A stretch of 64,000 bases of DNA, from assembly GCF_900141795.1 (NCBI RefSeq), contig NZ_FSRE01000003.1, forward strand, positions 326,850 to 390,849, in the 5' to 3' direction. Shown here piece after piece: positions 28,317-38,077 of the stretch; position 1 is the stretch's first letter, and each line of letters opens with the position of its first letter. The DNA comes from Sulfurivirga caldicuralii (GTDB lineage Bacteria > Pseudomonadota > Gammaproteobacteria > Thiomicrospirales > Thiomicrospiraceae). The position numbers were made by a program, and so were the translations under genes. The notes under the pieces are model-generated. The model was not told where the DNA came from. It worked only from the letters and a program-made list of their open reading frames with translations, and made no database searches.

Positions 28317-28973
28317 ATGCCCGATATGCACAGCCGCAGCGTTCAGGATTACCTCAAAGCGCTCTATAAACTGCAACACAACGATACGCCGGTCAGCACT
28401 TCGGAGCTGGCGGCACGCCTGCATGTCGCGCCGGCATCGGCCACCGCCATGATCAAGAAACTGGCGGACGCCGGTCTGGTCGAACACGTCCCCTATCAGG
28501 GCAGCCGTCTCACCGAAAGCGGCCGCCGCGAAGCGGTCAACATGGTGCGCCGCCACCGCATCATCGAGCAGTTCCTGCAGGAAGTCCTGCACTATCGCTG
28601 GGACGAGGTGGATGAAGAGGCCGAGGTACTGGAGCACGCCGTCTCCGACAAGATGGTGGATCGCATGTGGGAAGTCCTCGGCCGTCCCAGCCACGACCCT
28701 CACGGCTCGCCGATTCCGGATGCCGATGGCCATGTGCCGCACCAGCCAGGCACGCCGCTGAGCGAATGGCCCGATAACACCCCTGCGACCATCGTGCGTC
28801 TGGTGGAGCGCTCGCCCGAAGAGCTGCGCTACTTCGCCCAGCAGGGCATCCGCCCCGGCGAAGCGGTGCAGATTGTGCAACGCGCGCCCTTTGATGGCCC
28901 CATCACCATACGCACCGCCAGCGGCGAAACCAGCCTCTCGCCGGAACTGGCGCAGGCCATTCACGTGCAATGA
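28317..28973 (+). CDS. mntR: DtxR/MntR-family metal-dependent repressor
   Basis: A 218-residue regulator. The N-terminal winged helix covers residues 5-65 (SELAARLHVAPASATAMIKKL), then the dimerisation and metal-binding helices (VRRHRIIEQFLQEVL, DEEAEVLEHAVSD) with the usual Cys/Glu/His ligands partly visible. A C-terminal SH3-like FeoA-type domain (about 150-218) is present, making it longer than E. coli MntR. Its position opposite mntH supports manganese rather than iron sensing. Overlaps the next gene by 4 bp. Confidence 0.85.
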   Translation: MPDMHSRSVQDYLKALYKLQHNDTPVSTSELAARLHVAPASATAMIKKLADAGLVEHVPYQGSRLTESGRREAVNMVRRHRIIEQFLQEVLHYRWDEVDEEAEVLEHAVSDKMVDRMWEVLGRPSHDPHGSPIPDADGHVPHQPGTPLSEWPDNTPATIVRLVERSPEELRYFAQQGIRPGEAVQIVQRAPFDGPITIRTASGETSLSPELAQAIHVQ

Positions 28974-29938
28974 GCACCACACCCGTTCACCTGATTACCG
29001 GCCTGCTCGGCAGCGGCAAGACCACTTTGCTGCAAAACCTGCTGAAACAGAAGCCGTCCGAAGAAAAGTGGGGCATTATCATCAATGACTTTGGCCCACT
29101 CACCATTGACGCGACGCTGGTTGCCGGCGCCGATAAAATCGTCGAAGTGCGCGGCGGCTGTGTGTGCTGCAGCGCCCAGCACGGCCTGCGTCAGGCGCTG
29201 GATGCCCTGCTGAAAGCGGGTATTACCCGCATTCTGGTCGAACCCACCGGCGTCAGCCACCCCGCCGAGATCACCGATCTGTTTCTGCACCATCCCGCGC
29301 TCGAGCTGCAGGCCATTGTCGCCGTCATGACCCCGCAACAGCTCACACCGGCACGCTGGGAAAAGTCGGCTCTCATGCGCGATCTGGCCATGCTGGCCGA
29401 TCTCGTCGTGCTGAACAAGATTGACCTGGCCACGGCTGACGTAATCCAACAGGCGGAACAACTGCTGTGCCAGCAACCACGTCCGCCGCAAACAATCCTG
29501 CGCGCCAGCCATGCAGACTGCCAGCTGCATGACCTTTTGAAACCCCACAGCCCGCCGCCGCTGCTCATCTGGCAGCACAAACCCCATCAATGCACGTCGT
29601 TCATGCCCCACGAAACCGATCTGCCGGGGCTGATCGACGCTCAACGAAGCGAAAGCGACGGACTTATTACCCTCGGCTATCGCTGGGGACCGGAGGCGGT
29701 CTTTTCCCGGCCTGCCCTGCGGCAGGTCTTTGCCGATACCGCCCCGCACCGCGGCAAGGGGCTGATTCGCACCGGCAAGCGCTGGCAGAGTCTGCAATGG
29801 GCCGACAATATCCTGTCGCTTCAGGAAACAGCCTGGCAACGCGACAGCCGCCTGCTTGTTTTTTTCGATCGTGCGGACGCCATTGAGCCATTTGAAACCC
29901 GCCTCAAAGACTCGATTCTGCTGAAGCTGGCACAATAA
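28970..29938 (+). CDS. G3E-family GTPase (CobW/ZNG1-like metallochaperone)
   Basis: A 322-residue SIMIBI GTPase. Walker A is GLLGSGKTT (11-19), the metal-binding CxCC motif is GGCVCC (C64, C66, C67) and the guanine motif is NKID. G3E proteins deliver metals such as zinc or cobalt to client enzymes. Translational coupling to the MntR-type repressor suggests a metal-responsive role, perhaps compensating for metal competition; no client can be named. The C-terminal CobW domain is shorter in histidines than typical zinc chaperones. Confidence 0.87.
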   Translation: MSTTPVHLITGLLGSGKTTLLQNLLKQKPSEEKWGIIINDFGPLTIDATLVAGADKIVEVRGGCVCCSAQHGLRQALDALLKAGITRILVEPTGVSHPAEITDLFLHHPALELQAIVAVMTPQQLTPARWEKSALMRDLAMLADLVVLNKIDLATADVIQQAEQLLCQQPRPPQTILRASHADCQLHDLLKPHSPPPLLIWQHKPHQCTSFMPHETDLPGLIDAQRSESDGLITLGYRWGPEAVFSRPALRQVFADTAPHRGKGLIRTGKRWQSLQWADNILSLQETAWQRDSRLLVFFDRADAIEPFETRLKDSILLKLAQ

Positions 29939-29981
29939 GTGCTTAATTTCCGGATGGTTTGATTCGACAAGGTGAATTCCC

Positions 29982-31163
29982 GTGCGCCCTAGCATTCTGA
30001 GACGCCTGCTGCTGTCCTATCTGGCCTTCGGGCTGGTCATGGGCATTATTTTTCCGTTTTTCGCCAGCCTGTTCGTGGAATGGAAGCCGGGCATGTATGG
30101 CTGGTTTGTGGCGGCCGCACTGGTGGCCGGTGTCATGGTCGGGCTGATCAACTACTGGATGATGCGCATCATTCTGCTGGGCAAGCTACAGCGCATCGCC
30201 GAAATTGCCGATGCCGTGAGCAATCGCGACGTCAGTCACGCCTGCACCATGCAGAGTGCCGATACCCTCGGAGAAATCATCGACAGCATCAACCGCATGA
30301 CCGCGAACCTGCGCGATATCGTGCAGCAACTGAACAGCAACGCCACCCAACTGGACTCGGTTTCCAAACACTTGGGTGAACGGGCCGACGCATCCTGCGA
30401 AGAAGTACTATCGCAACGCGCCGAGGCCGAAAACATTCAGCAGGAAATGCAACAGGTCAAGGAAACGGCCCAGGGCGTCACCATCCGCAGCGAGCGGGCC
30501 AGAGATGCCGTGGAACGCGCCCGTCAGCTGACGCGCGAAGGCAGCCAGCAGATCCAGGCCACCCTGCACTCGATCCAGTCGCTGGCGGAAAGCACCGAAG
30601 AGATCGCCCAGCGCATCGAGCGCCTGACTCAGGCGAGTGACGCCATGAATACCATCCTGCAAGTGATTCGTGAAATCGCCGAACAAACCAACCTGCTGGC
30701 GCTGAATGCCGCCATCGAAGCGGCCCGCGCGGGCGAACACGGTCGCGGCTTTGCCGTCGTCGCCGATGAAGTGCGCGAGCTGGCAAGCCGCACCGAAACC
30801 TCCGTAAGTGAAATCCAGCAGATGGTCAGCGATGTGCAGGAGCAGGCGCGGGGCACCCAGGCACGTGCCGCTTCCGCCCGCGAACTGGCACAGGAGAGCA
30901 CCAGGCAAAGCTCGCAAGCCAAGCAGGCGCTCGAGCGCATTGAGCAAGAGGTGAACAGCGTGCACCAGCTCAACCGCGAAATTGCCGAGGCCAGCCGCCA
31001 TCAGGATCAACTGGTAGCCACCGCCAGCCAGCGAATCGAAACCCTGAACATCTCTTTTGCAGACGTGGACAAGGCCGCACAGGACCTGCATTCTGCCAGT
31101 GCTCAGCTGTATGAACTCGTACAGGCTCTCGAAACGCTGGTACGCAGCTTCAAGACCCGGTAA
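29982..31163 (+). CDS. methyl-accepting chemotaxis protein without a periplasmic sensor
   Basis: A 393-residue transducer. Two N-terminal helices (about 9-30 and 38-62) are joined by only a few residues, so there is no external ligand domain; a HAMP-like linker and a full signalling hairpin follow. The receptor tip is canonical ([20 protein letters not shown]). Start is a GTG at 29982 with AAGGTG about 8 nt upstream. The next gene, 12 bp on, encodes a free Aer-like PAS protein, which may provide the missing input. Confidence 0.9.
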   Translation: MRPSILRRLLLSYLAFGLVMGIIFPFFASLFVEWKPGMYGWFVAAALVAGVMVGLINYWMMRIILLGKLQRIAEIADAVSNRDVSHACTMQSADTLGEIIDSINRMTANLRDIVQQLNSNATQLDSVSKHLGERADASCEEVLSQRAEAENIQQEMQQVKETAQGVTIRSERARDAVERARQLTREGSQQIQATLHSIQSLAESTEEIAQRIERLTQASDAMNTILQVIREIAEQTNLLALNAAIEAARAGEHGRGFAVVADEVRELASRTETSVSEIQQMVSDVQEQARGTQARAASARELAQESTRQSSQAKQALERIEQEVNSVHQLNREIAEASRHQDQLVATASQRIETLNISFADVDKAAQDLHSASAQLYELVQALETLVRSFKTR

Positions 31164-31175
31164 GGAGTGCCCACA

Positions 31176-31724
31176 ATGACAACACACACCCCTCATGAAG
31201 TCCCTGTACCGGAAGACCGCTTCATCATCAGCAAGACCGATCCCCGAGGAATCATCACCTACGTCAACCGCACGTTCATGGAGGTGGCGGACTATCCCCA
31301 TGTCATGGTGATCGGTCAGCCGCATAACATCATTCGCCATCCTGACATGCCAAAGGCCGCGTTCTATCACCTCTGGCACACCATAAAACGGGGGGAGGAG
31401 TGGTTTGGCTATGTCAAGAACCGAACCCGCACCGGCAACTACTATTGGGTGTTTGCCCATGTCACCACTGATTATCAGGATGGCAAACCCATCGGCTACT
31501 ACTCAGTACGACGCACCATGCCCGATGCACTCAAGCCCACCATTGAAACGCTGTATGCCGAAATGCGTCAGATCGAAAGCCGATACGGCGACAAGGCGGA
31601 CATGGAGGCGGCACTAAAACACCTGATGGCGGCCATCCACCAGGCAGGTTATGCAAGCTACCGGGACTTTATCCTTCAGAGCTATCTGCAGCACGCACCA
31701 GCGTGTGAGGAGGCGTTTGCATGA
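31176..31724 (+). CDS. stand-alone Aer-like PAS domain protein
   Basis: A 182-residue soluble protein whose residues ~10-120 match the FAD-binding PAS domain of aerotaxis receptor Aer ([46 protein letters not shown]). The usual membrane anchor, HAMP and signalling parts are absent and a ~55-residue helical tail follows. It lies between two transducers and overlaps the second by 4 bp. Likely a redox or oxygen input module acting in trans. Start at 31176, with AAGGAG 8 nt upstream. Confidence 0.88.
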   Translation: MTTHTPHEVPVPEDRFIISKTDPRGIITYVNRTFMEVADYPHVMVIGQPHNIIRHPDMPKAAFYHLWHTIKRGEEWFGYVKNRTRTGNYYWVFAHVTTDYQDGKPIGYYSVRRTMPDALKPTIETLYAEMRQIESRYGDKADMEAALKHLMAAIHQAGYASYRDFILQSYLQHAPACEEAFA

Positions 31725-33220
31725 GACAGCACATCAGCGCCCGAATCCCGCTATTGCGCCGCAAGATTCAAGTCCTGCTGGCTGTCCCCCCTCTTTTTAC
31801 CGCCCTGTTGCTCGTGGCGAACATCGTCATGGAGGGCGCTGACCTGTTTACCGTGCTGCTGGGCATTGCCCTGCTTGTCTTTTCGGGCATCTCCGCCTGG
31901 ACCTGGCGCACCTTCAAACAGGCTGGCCGCGCTCTTGAAGGAGTGAAAACCAGCCTGAACGAAGCGCTCGCCGGCAATACCGCCTACCGCGTCCTGGATA
32001 CCCAAGGTCTCGGCGAACTGGGCGAAATCATCTGGGATCTGAATGACTTTTTCGACATCGTGGAAATCTTCCTCAAGGAAGCGGACAATGTCTTTGCCGC
32101 CGCCAGCCGCAACGACTACGCTCGCAAGCCCATTCAGCAGGGCTTCCCGGCCAACTGGCGCATGACACTGGGCAATATTGACGCCGGCATTGAGGCCATG
32201 CACCAGTCGCACGAGTTTGCGCAGCGCAACCGCCTCATGGGCGAACTGCATCACCTCAATATCACCAATCTGGTGCCCTCGCTGCTGGCCAATCAGCAAT
32301 CCGTCGTCCAGGTCAACAATCAGCTGGAAGAAGTCATGACCGTCTCCGAAGCCAATCGCCAGCAGGCTTCTGCCAGCCGCAAGGTGGTCGCCGGCATCAC
32401 CGCCACCGTGGAAACATTCCATCAGCAGATGGACGCCATGGGCGCCGATGCTGAACAGCTCGATCGGGCCAGCGCCTCCATCGGTGAAACGGTCAATGTC
32501 ATCAAGGATATTGCCGAGCAGACCAATCTTCTTGCGCTTAACGCCTCCATCGAAGCGGCCCGTGCGGGCGAACACGGCCGCGGCTTTGCCGTCGTCGCCG
32601 ACGAAGTGCGTCAGCTGGCAGAGCGCACCGCCCACGCCACCGAAGACATCCAACAGATCATTGACTCCCTGCAGGGGCGCATCAATGAAATGGTTACCAG
32701 CACCCAGCAGATGCGTGAACAGAGCGCGGCCATTCATGAGGAAATCGCCCGTTTCGAGCAGCAGTTCGCGCAGCTGGCAAAAAGTTCGGAGCAGATCGCC
32801 GACGCTCTGCGCAAGGGAGAAGACTGGCTATTCGGCGCACTGGTCAAGCTGGATCACATCATCTACATGCAGCGCGCCTTTATCGCCACAGAAAAAGGCG
32901 CCGACAGTGACGAAGCGAAAGCCGTGTTCGTGGACCATCACAACTGCCGTCTCGGCAAGTGGTATTACGAAGGCTATGGCAAGAAACGCTTTGCAGATCT
33001 GCCCGCCTATCGCGAACTGGAGCCCTGGCATGCGCAGGTGCATACCGGCGTGCACCGGGCCCTGGAGGCCGCCCGCGAGGACTGGATGCACGATGACCAC
33101 GCGCTGGAAAGCATCATCACCGCCATGCGTGAGGCGCAGGAAGCCAGCCATCATGTAATCCAGCTGATCGACGCGCTGCTGCAGCAGCGCCACAGCGAAA
33201 ACCCGCCAAAAAATGCATGA
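31721..33220 (+). CDS. methyl-accepting chemotaxis protein with C-terminal CZB zinc-binding domain
   Basis: A 499-residue transducer with two close N-terminal helices (about 18-36 and 41-58), a HAMP-like region and the canonical tip ([20 protein letters not shown], about 265-284). A C-terminal chemoreceptor zinc-binding domain follows, whose 3His/1Cys site is visible ([33 protein letters not shown]). CZB domains sense zinc and, through the zinc-bound cysteine, hypochlorous acid. Third gene of the chemosensory trio. Confidence 0.92.
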   Translation: MRQHISARIPLLRRKIQVLLAVPPLFTALLLVANIVMEGADLFTVLLGIALLVFSGISAWTWRTFKQAGRALEGVKTSLNEALAGNTAYRVLDTQGLGELGEIIWDLNDFFDIVEIFLKEADNVFAAASRNDYARKPIQQGFPANWRMTLGNIDAGIEAMHQSHEFAQRNRLMGELHHLNITNLVPSLLANQQSVVQVNNQLEEVMTVSEANRQQASASRKVVAGITATVETFHQQMDAMGADAEQLDRASASIGETVNVIKDIAEQTNLLALNASIEAARAGEHGRGFAVVADEVRQLAERTAHATEDIQQIIDSLQGRINEMVTSTQQMREQSAAIHEEIARFEQQFAQLAKSSEQIADALRKGEDWLFGALVKLDHIIYMQRAFIATEKGADSDEAKAVFVDHHNCRLGKWYYEGYGKKRFADLPAYRELEPWHAQVHTGVHRALEAAREDWMHDDHALESIITAMREAQEASHHVIQLIDALLQQRHSENPPKNA

Positions 33221-33294
33221 AAATGGGGGTGATCAATAGGCAGGCACGAATCTGCTAAAATGCGATTCTTTACGAAACTTGGTGGTTAAATTCC

Positions 33295-34245
33295 ATGAAA
33301 AAGCCCCTGCCTGACGTCGCCTGTGAAGCCCAGTCCGAAACCCGGGGTCGCCTCAACTGGGTCGGCATGAGCCAGATCGAGCTGCCCATCGAAGTGCTGG
33401 ACGGTGAAGATCAGCCTGTACGCGTACCCACACTGGCTGACGCGTTCGTCAATCTGATCGATCCCAACAGCAAGGGCATCCACATGTCGCGCCTCTATCT
33501 GCGACTGGATCAGTTCTCGCTGGGGGGGGCTGTCAGTGTCGAGCGGCTACAGGGACTGCTGGCCGACTTTATCGACTCGCATGCGGGACTCAGCGACCGC
33601 GCGCATGTGGCGTTTCGCTTCGACTACTACGAGCGCCGCGCCTCGCTGCTCAGCGACAATAGCGGCTGGAAGCACTACCCGGCCGAAATCCGTGCCCAGC
33701 TCGGTCCGGGCGGCTTTATGTGCGAACTGGGGGTTGAAATTCCCTACTCATCCACCTGCCCCTGCTCCGCCGCACTGTCCCGCCAGCTGATCATGGAACA
33801 CTTTGCCGAACGCTTCGCCGGACAGGAATCGGTGGCGCTGGACGAAGCGCTAGCCTGGCTGGCCACCCCCGAAGGCGTCAATGCCACCCCGCACAGCCAG
33901 CGCTCCATCGCCCAGATCCGCGTACGCCTGCAACCCGGGCAGGAAATCGATATTTCCGCACTGATCAGCCTGATTGAAGGGGCGCTGCAGACGCCGGTAC
34001 AGGCTGCTGTCAAGCGCGAGGATGAGCAGGAGTTCGCCCGTCTGAACGCCGCCAATCTCATGTTCTGCGAAGATGCTGCGCGCCGCCTGCAGGCCGCGCT
34101 GAATGCGGCGGAGAGCCATTTCGCCGACTTCTGGGCACGCGTCAACCACTACGAAAGCCTGCACCCCCACGACGCCGTGGCCGTGGTCACCAAGGGCGTG
34201 CCCGGGGGCTATTCAGACGATCCCGAACTGGTCTGCAAGCGCTAA
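33295..34245 (+). CDS. folE2: GTP cyclohydrolase FolE2 (type IB)
   Basis: Converts GTP to dihydroneopterin triphosphate, the first step of folate and monapterin synthesis. The 316-residue tunnelling-fold protein has the FolE2 metal-site segment STCPCSAALSRQ (C155, C157). FolE2 works with metals other than zinc and is often induced when zinc is scarce. No Zur site could be defined upstream. With folX and folM in this window it supplies the start of the tetrahydromonapterin route. Confidence 0.94.
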   Translation: MKKPLPDVACEAQSETRGRLNWVGMSQIELPIEVLDGEDQPVRVPTLADAFVNLIDPNSKGIHMSRLYLRLDQFSLGGAVSVERLQGLLADFIDSHAGLSDRAHVAFRFDYYERRASLLSDNSGWKHYPAEIRAQLGPGGFMCELGVEIPYSSTCPCSAALSRQLIMEHFAERFAGQESVALDEALAWLATPEGVNATPHSQRSIAQIRVRLQPGQEIDISALISLIEGALQTPVQAAVKREDEQEFARLNAANLMFCEDAARRLQAALNAAESHFADFWARVNHYESLHPHDAVAVVTKGVPGGYSDDPELVCKR

Positions 34246-34322
34246 AACACGCCTGATCCATCGTTTTATGCCCTTACAACCGTTCAGGGGCCAATCCTTT
34301 CCACCCGCGAAGAAATTGCTTC

Positions 34323-34345
34323 TTAAAAAAGTCGGGGACCCCCCC
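34323..34345 (+). repeat. GTCGGGGACCCC repeat, copy C
   Basis: TTAAAAAAGTCGGGGACCCC followed by three more C, in the convergent gap between folE2 and yidD, beginning 2 nt past the yidD stop. The remaining gap (34246-34322) holds no gene. Confidence 0.85.
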
Positions 34346-34347
34346 TA

Positions 34348-34629
34348 TTACTCAGGCTCCTGATGCTTCTCGTCGCAGTGGCAGCCGCAGGACGGCACGG
34401 GATCCACACCCCCCTCGCTGCCCGGATGACAGCGGCCGATGCGTCTGATGGCCAGCCAGCCGCCGCAAATCAATCCATGCCGCCGCAGCGCCTCGATGGT
34501 GTAACTGGAACAGGTGGGATAAAAACGGCAGCGCGGCCCCAGCAGCGGGCTGATAAACAGCTGATAGCCACGGACCAGCAGGATGACCGGCCAGGTGGTG
34601 ACCTTGCGGATCAGCTCGGATGGCCCCAT
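34348..34629 (-). CDS. yidD: YidD, membrane protein insertion efficiency factor
   Basis: Small membrane-associated protein that aids YidC insertion. From the ATG at 34629 it has 93 residues with the family core ([40 protein letters not shown]) and a cysteine/histidine-rich tail ([10 protein letters not shown]). yidD normally lies between rnpA and yidC; here it is displaced, overlapping the end of the EAL gene by 19 bp. Confidence 0.92.
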   Translation of the reverse strand: MGPSELIRKVTTWPVILLVRGYQLFISPLLGPRCRFYPTCSSYTIEALRRHGLICGGWLAIRRIGRCHPGSEGGVDPVPSCGCHCDEKHQEPE

Positions 34630-36602
34630 ACTTTCGCCACGATAACAGGATAGTCGGTAAGCGCCCACTGTTGGAAGTCCTCCGCCTTCATGGGGCGGCC
34701 CAGGTAATAGCCCTGTAACAGGTCGTAGCCAGCGCGGTACAGCCAGTGCACCTGTTCACCCGTCTCTACACCTTCGGCCACGACTTTCATGTCAAGACTG
34801 TGCGCCAGCGAAACAATGGCGTTGGCGATGGCGCAGGCGCCTTCGTCATCCGGAATAGGATCCACGAACTGCTTGTCGACCTTCAGCACCGACAGGGGGA
34901 ACTTCTGCAGATAGGCCAGCGACGAGTAACCGGTACCGAAGTCATCCACCGCCAGATCGAACCCATGGGCGCGAATAGCCTGGAAGCGCGATACGTTTTC
35001 GGCCGCATCGGTCATCACCACGCGCTCGGTCAATTCCAGCTCGAGCAGGTCGGGCGCAACGCCAGCCTGCTTCAGCTTCCGTTGAAGGCGATCCAGCAGT
35101 GTTTTGTCCTCCAGCTGCACACTGCTGAGATTAATGGCAATGCGGATATTCTTGAGAACTGGCATTTCTCGCCAGCGCACCAGTTGGCGAATGGACTCAT
35201 CAATGACCCACTCGCCGATGGCACTGATCAGCCCGACATGCTCGGCCACACTGATAAACTCGTCGGGCGGAATAAAGCCTTCCTCGGGATGAATCCAGCG
35301 AATCAGCGCTTCACACCCCACCAGCGCACCCGTCTGTGCGCTAAACTGCGGCTGATAGACCAGGAAAAACTGATTCTGCGCCAATGCCTCGTGCAGCGCA
35401 TGTTCGATCAATTTGGTGCGCATGAGGCGCGTTTCCATGCTCTCATCGAAGAAGTGGCACAGGTTTTCCTCATCCCGCTTGGCTGCAGCCAGGGCCAAAT
35501 CGGCCTGCCGATGCAGCTGCTCAATGGCTGCGCCACCATTCTCCAGACTCGCGCCCATGCTGAAATTGACGCTAATCTGCTCGCACTTGCCTTCGATCTC
35601 GTAGGGTTGCTTCAGACGCTCGTGAACACGCTGACAAATCCGCTCCACCAGACTGATCTGCCTGTCATGTTCACCAGCAATGCGCGGCAGCCACAGCAAT
35701 ATGGCAAACTCGTTTGGTCCCGTGCGTGCGAGCAGGTTCACATTCCGACTGCGCACGGTTCCACGCAGCCGCTGTGCGATAATTTTAAGCAGTTCATCGC
35801 CCCCCTCCTGCCCCAGAAAATCGTTGGTTTCGCGGAAACGGCGCACATCAATCAGGATCAGAGCCAGTGCATCATTCTCTTTTATTTGCGAGGCCAGTCG
35901 CCGCACCCGCTCAAACAGACCATTTCGGTTCAGCAAATGGGTCAGCTGATCATAGTAGGCCAGGTGCATGATGTGCTTACGCGTTTTTTCCTCCTCGGTG
36001 ACGTCACGAAAGACCACCAGCGCAAGCGGACGCGTCCCCTCTCCCTGGGTAGCTGGCACTTCCACCACGGTGACATCCACATCCAGCTTGACCTCGCGGC
36101 CGCTTTTCAACACCGCCTCGAGCCGTGCACAGACCTGCTGACCCGGTTGATCAAAGTTCACCCCCAGCGCCTGCAGCACGCCACCCTGACTTTCCTCATC
36201 CAGCTCAAAGTCGGCAATGGCATCGATGGTCTGACCACAGACGTTCTCGCTGATGACATCAAACAGCTGCTCGGCCGCCCCATTGAAACGCACCACGTGA
36301 CCAGCCCGATCCACCTCGACCAGCGCAAGCGGCACCGACTGCGCCAGTGCTGTCAGGTGCGCATTTTCCAGTGCCAGATCACGCTCCATGCGCAATGTGC
36401 GCCGATAAAGTGCGGTCAGCCAGACGACAATTGCCAGCGCTACCGCAACGACGAGAGCAAGCTGTCCCCACGAAAAGTGATAGTCCGATACATGCATCCC
36501 GGCCCATCGCTGCCAGAACACATTAAACAGCACCGTACCGACAAAAAAGAGCACCAGCATGGCATACACCAGCCGCTGGTATTTTTTCATGGGTGTCTTC
36601 AT
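34611..36602 (-). CDS. PAS-GGDEF-EAL protein, probable c-di-GMP phosphodiesterase
   Basis: A 663-residue protein with two N-terminal helices, a PAS domain (about 80-205), a GGDEF domain (215-385) and an EAL domain (400-655). The cyclase motif is degenerate (GPNEF for GGDEF) and no I-site is present. The EAL motifs are intact ([30 protein letters not shown]). It most likely degrades c-di-GMP, with the GGDEF part possibly sensing GTP. Start at 36602 is preferred because GGGAG lies 5 nt upstream. Confidence 0.9.
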   Translation of the reverse strand: MKTPMKKYQRLVYAMLVLFFVGTVLFNVFWQRWAGMHVSDYHFSWGQLALVVAVALAIVVWLTALYRRTLRMERDLALENAHLTALAQSVPLALVEVDRAGHVVRFNGAAEQLFDVISENVCGQTIDAIADFELDEESQGGVLQALGVNFDQPGQQVCARLEAVLKSGREVKLDVDVTVVEVPATQGEGTRPLALVVFRDVTEEEKTRKHIMHLAYYDQLTHLLNRNGLFERVRRLASQIKENDALALILIDVRRFRETNDFLGQEGGDELLKIIAQRLRGTVRSRNVNLLARTGPNEFAILLWLPRIAGEHDRQISLVERICQRVHERLKQPYEIEGKCEQISVNFSMGASLENGGAAIEQLHRQADLALAAAKRDEENLCHFFDESMETRLMRTKLIEHALHEALAQNQFFLVYQPQFSAQTGALVGCEALIRWIHPEEGFIPPDEFISVAEHVGLISAIGEWVIDESIRQLVRWREMPVLKNIRIAINLSSVQLEDKTLLDRLQRKLKQAGVAPDLLELELTERVVMTDAAENVSRFQAIRAHGFDLAVDDFGTGYSSLAYLQKFPLSVLKVDKQFVDPIPDDEGACAIANAIVSLAHSLDMKVVAEGVETGEQVHWLYRAGYDLLQGYYLGRPMKAEDFQQWALTDYPVIVAKVWGHPS

Positions 36603-36663
36603 CAGAACTCCCAAAAAATGTGATGCATCAAACCTTATCACACAGGGCCGAAAATCAAAATAT

Positions 36664-36689
36664 ACAAATCCGCCTCACCCATGATTTGT
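36664..36689. promoter_or_regulatory. inverted repeat upstream of dihydroorotase gene
   Basis: Perfect seven-bp arms ACAAATC (36664-36670) and GATTTGT (36683-36689) directly precede a -10-like CATAAT (36693-36698) in the divergent spacer. Operator function is inferred from position only. Confidence 0.35.
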
Positions 36690-36733
36690 GGGCATAATAG
36701 AAAAATGACACACTAACGATAACGAGACACACC

Positions 36734-38068
36734 ATGAACACCTTTCTCATCAAAAACGCCACCCTCGTCAACGAAGGGGCGCAAACCCAAGCCGACGTAC
36801 TGATTCGCAATGGCCGCATCGAAAAAATCGCACCCACCATCGACATCCGCGCCACCCGCACCATTGACGCCGAAGGCCTGACCCTGCTGCCCGGCATGAT
36901 CGATGATCAGGTGCATTTCCGTGAACCGGGCCTCACCCATAAAGCCGACATCGCATCTGAATCGCGCGCGGCGGTTGCCGGCGGCACCACCACCTTCATG
37001 GAAATGCCCAATGTCAATCCACCCACGGTCACGCTGGAAGCGCTCGAAGCCAAACACGCCCGCGCTGCCGAAGTTAGCTGGGCCAACTACAGCTTCTATC
37101 TGGGCGCCACCAATGACAATATCGAAGAAATCAAGCGCCTCGATCCCAAACAGGCGTGCGGGGTAAAAATCTTCATGGGCAGCTCCACCGGCAACATGCT
37201 GGTGGATCGCGACGAAGCATTGCGGCAGGTTTTTACCCACAGCCCGGTGCTCATCGCTACCCACTGCGAAGATACACCCATGATTCAGGCCCGAGAGGCA
37301 GAGTATCGGCAACGCTATGGCGACGACGTCCCCTTCAGCGCCCACCCGGAGATCCGCTGCCGAGAAGCCTGCTACAAATCCTCCTCCCACGCCGTGGCGC
37401 TGGCGAAAGAGACCGGCGCGCAGCTGCATATCCTGCACATCACCACCGCCGAGGAGCTAAATCTGTTCGAGCCCGGCCCCGTCACCGGCAAGCAGATTAC
37501 CAGTGAAGCCTGCACGCATCATCTGTGGTTCTGCGGCGACGAGGACTATGACGCCAAGGGCAGCCTGATCAAGTGCAACCCCGCGATCAAAAGCTGCGCC
37601 GACCGCGACGCCATCCGCCAGGCCGTCATCGACGGGCGCATCGATGTGATCGCCACCGACCACGCCCCGCACACGCTCGAGGAAAAGGCGCAGCCCTACT
37701 TCAAGGCGCCCGCCGGCCTGCCGCAGGTGCAGCGCAGCCTGCAGGCGCTGCTGGATCTGTACCATCAGGGCGTGTTCCCGCTGGAACTGATCGTTGAAAA
37801 GACCAGCCACGCCGTGGCCGAACGCTTCCAAATCAGGGACCGCGGCTATATCCGCGAAGGCTACTGGGCCGATCTGGTGCTGGTGGACCTCAACCGACCC
37901 GAAACCGACACCCGCGACAAGGCGCTCTACAAGTGCGGCTGGTCGCCGTGGGAAGGACACACCTTCAAGAGCACCATTGTCGGCACACTGGTCAATGGCG
38001 AACTGAAGTACTGGGAAGGCGCCTTCAGCGACTTCACACCGGGCAAGCGGCTAGAATTCAACCGATAG
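36734..38068 (+). CDS. pyrC: dihydroorotase
   Basis: Zinc amidohydrolase closing carbamoyl-aspartate to dihydroorotate in pyrimidine synthesis. The 444-residue protein has DDQVHFREPG (H61), a carbamylated-lysine segment GVKIFMGSSTG and ATDHAPH near residue 313. The first histidine of the usual HxH is glutamine (Q59), which I believe is normal for the DDQVHFREPGLT subfamily. It is followed 9 bp later by an aldehyde dehydrogenase. Allantoinase is a less likely alternative. Confidence 0.85.
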   Translation: MNTFLIKNATLVNEGAQTQADVLIRNGRIEKIAPTIDIRATRTIDAEGLTLLPGMIDDQVHFREPGLTHKADIASESRAAVAGGTTTFMEMPNVNPPTVTLEALEAKHARAAEVSWANYSFYLGATNDNIEEIKRLDPKQACGVKIFMGSSTGNMLVDRDEALRQVFTHSPVLIATHCEDTPMIQAREAEYRQRYGDDVPFSAHPEIRCREACYKSSSHAVALAKETGAQLHILHITTAEELNLFEPGPVTGKQITSEACTHHLWFCGDEDYDAKGSLIKCNPAIKSCADRDAIRQAVIDGRIDVIATDHAPHTLEEKAQPYFKAPAGLPQVQRSLQALLDLYHQGVFPLELIVEKTSHAVAERFQIRDRGYIREGYWADLVLVDLNRPETDTRDKALYKCGWSPWEGHTFKSTIVGTLVNGELKYWEGAFSDFTPGKRLEFNR

Positions 38069-38077
38069 GAGTAGGTC

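Noticed and set aside
34746..36623. 625-residue + strand open frame
   Set aside because: Complete shadow of the PAS-GGDEF-EAL gene.
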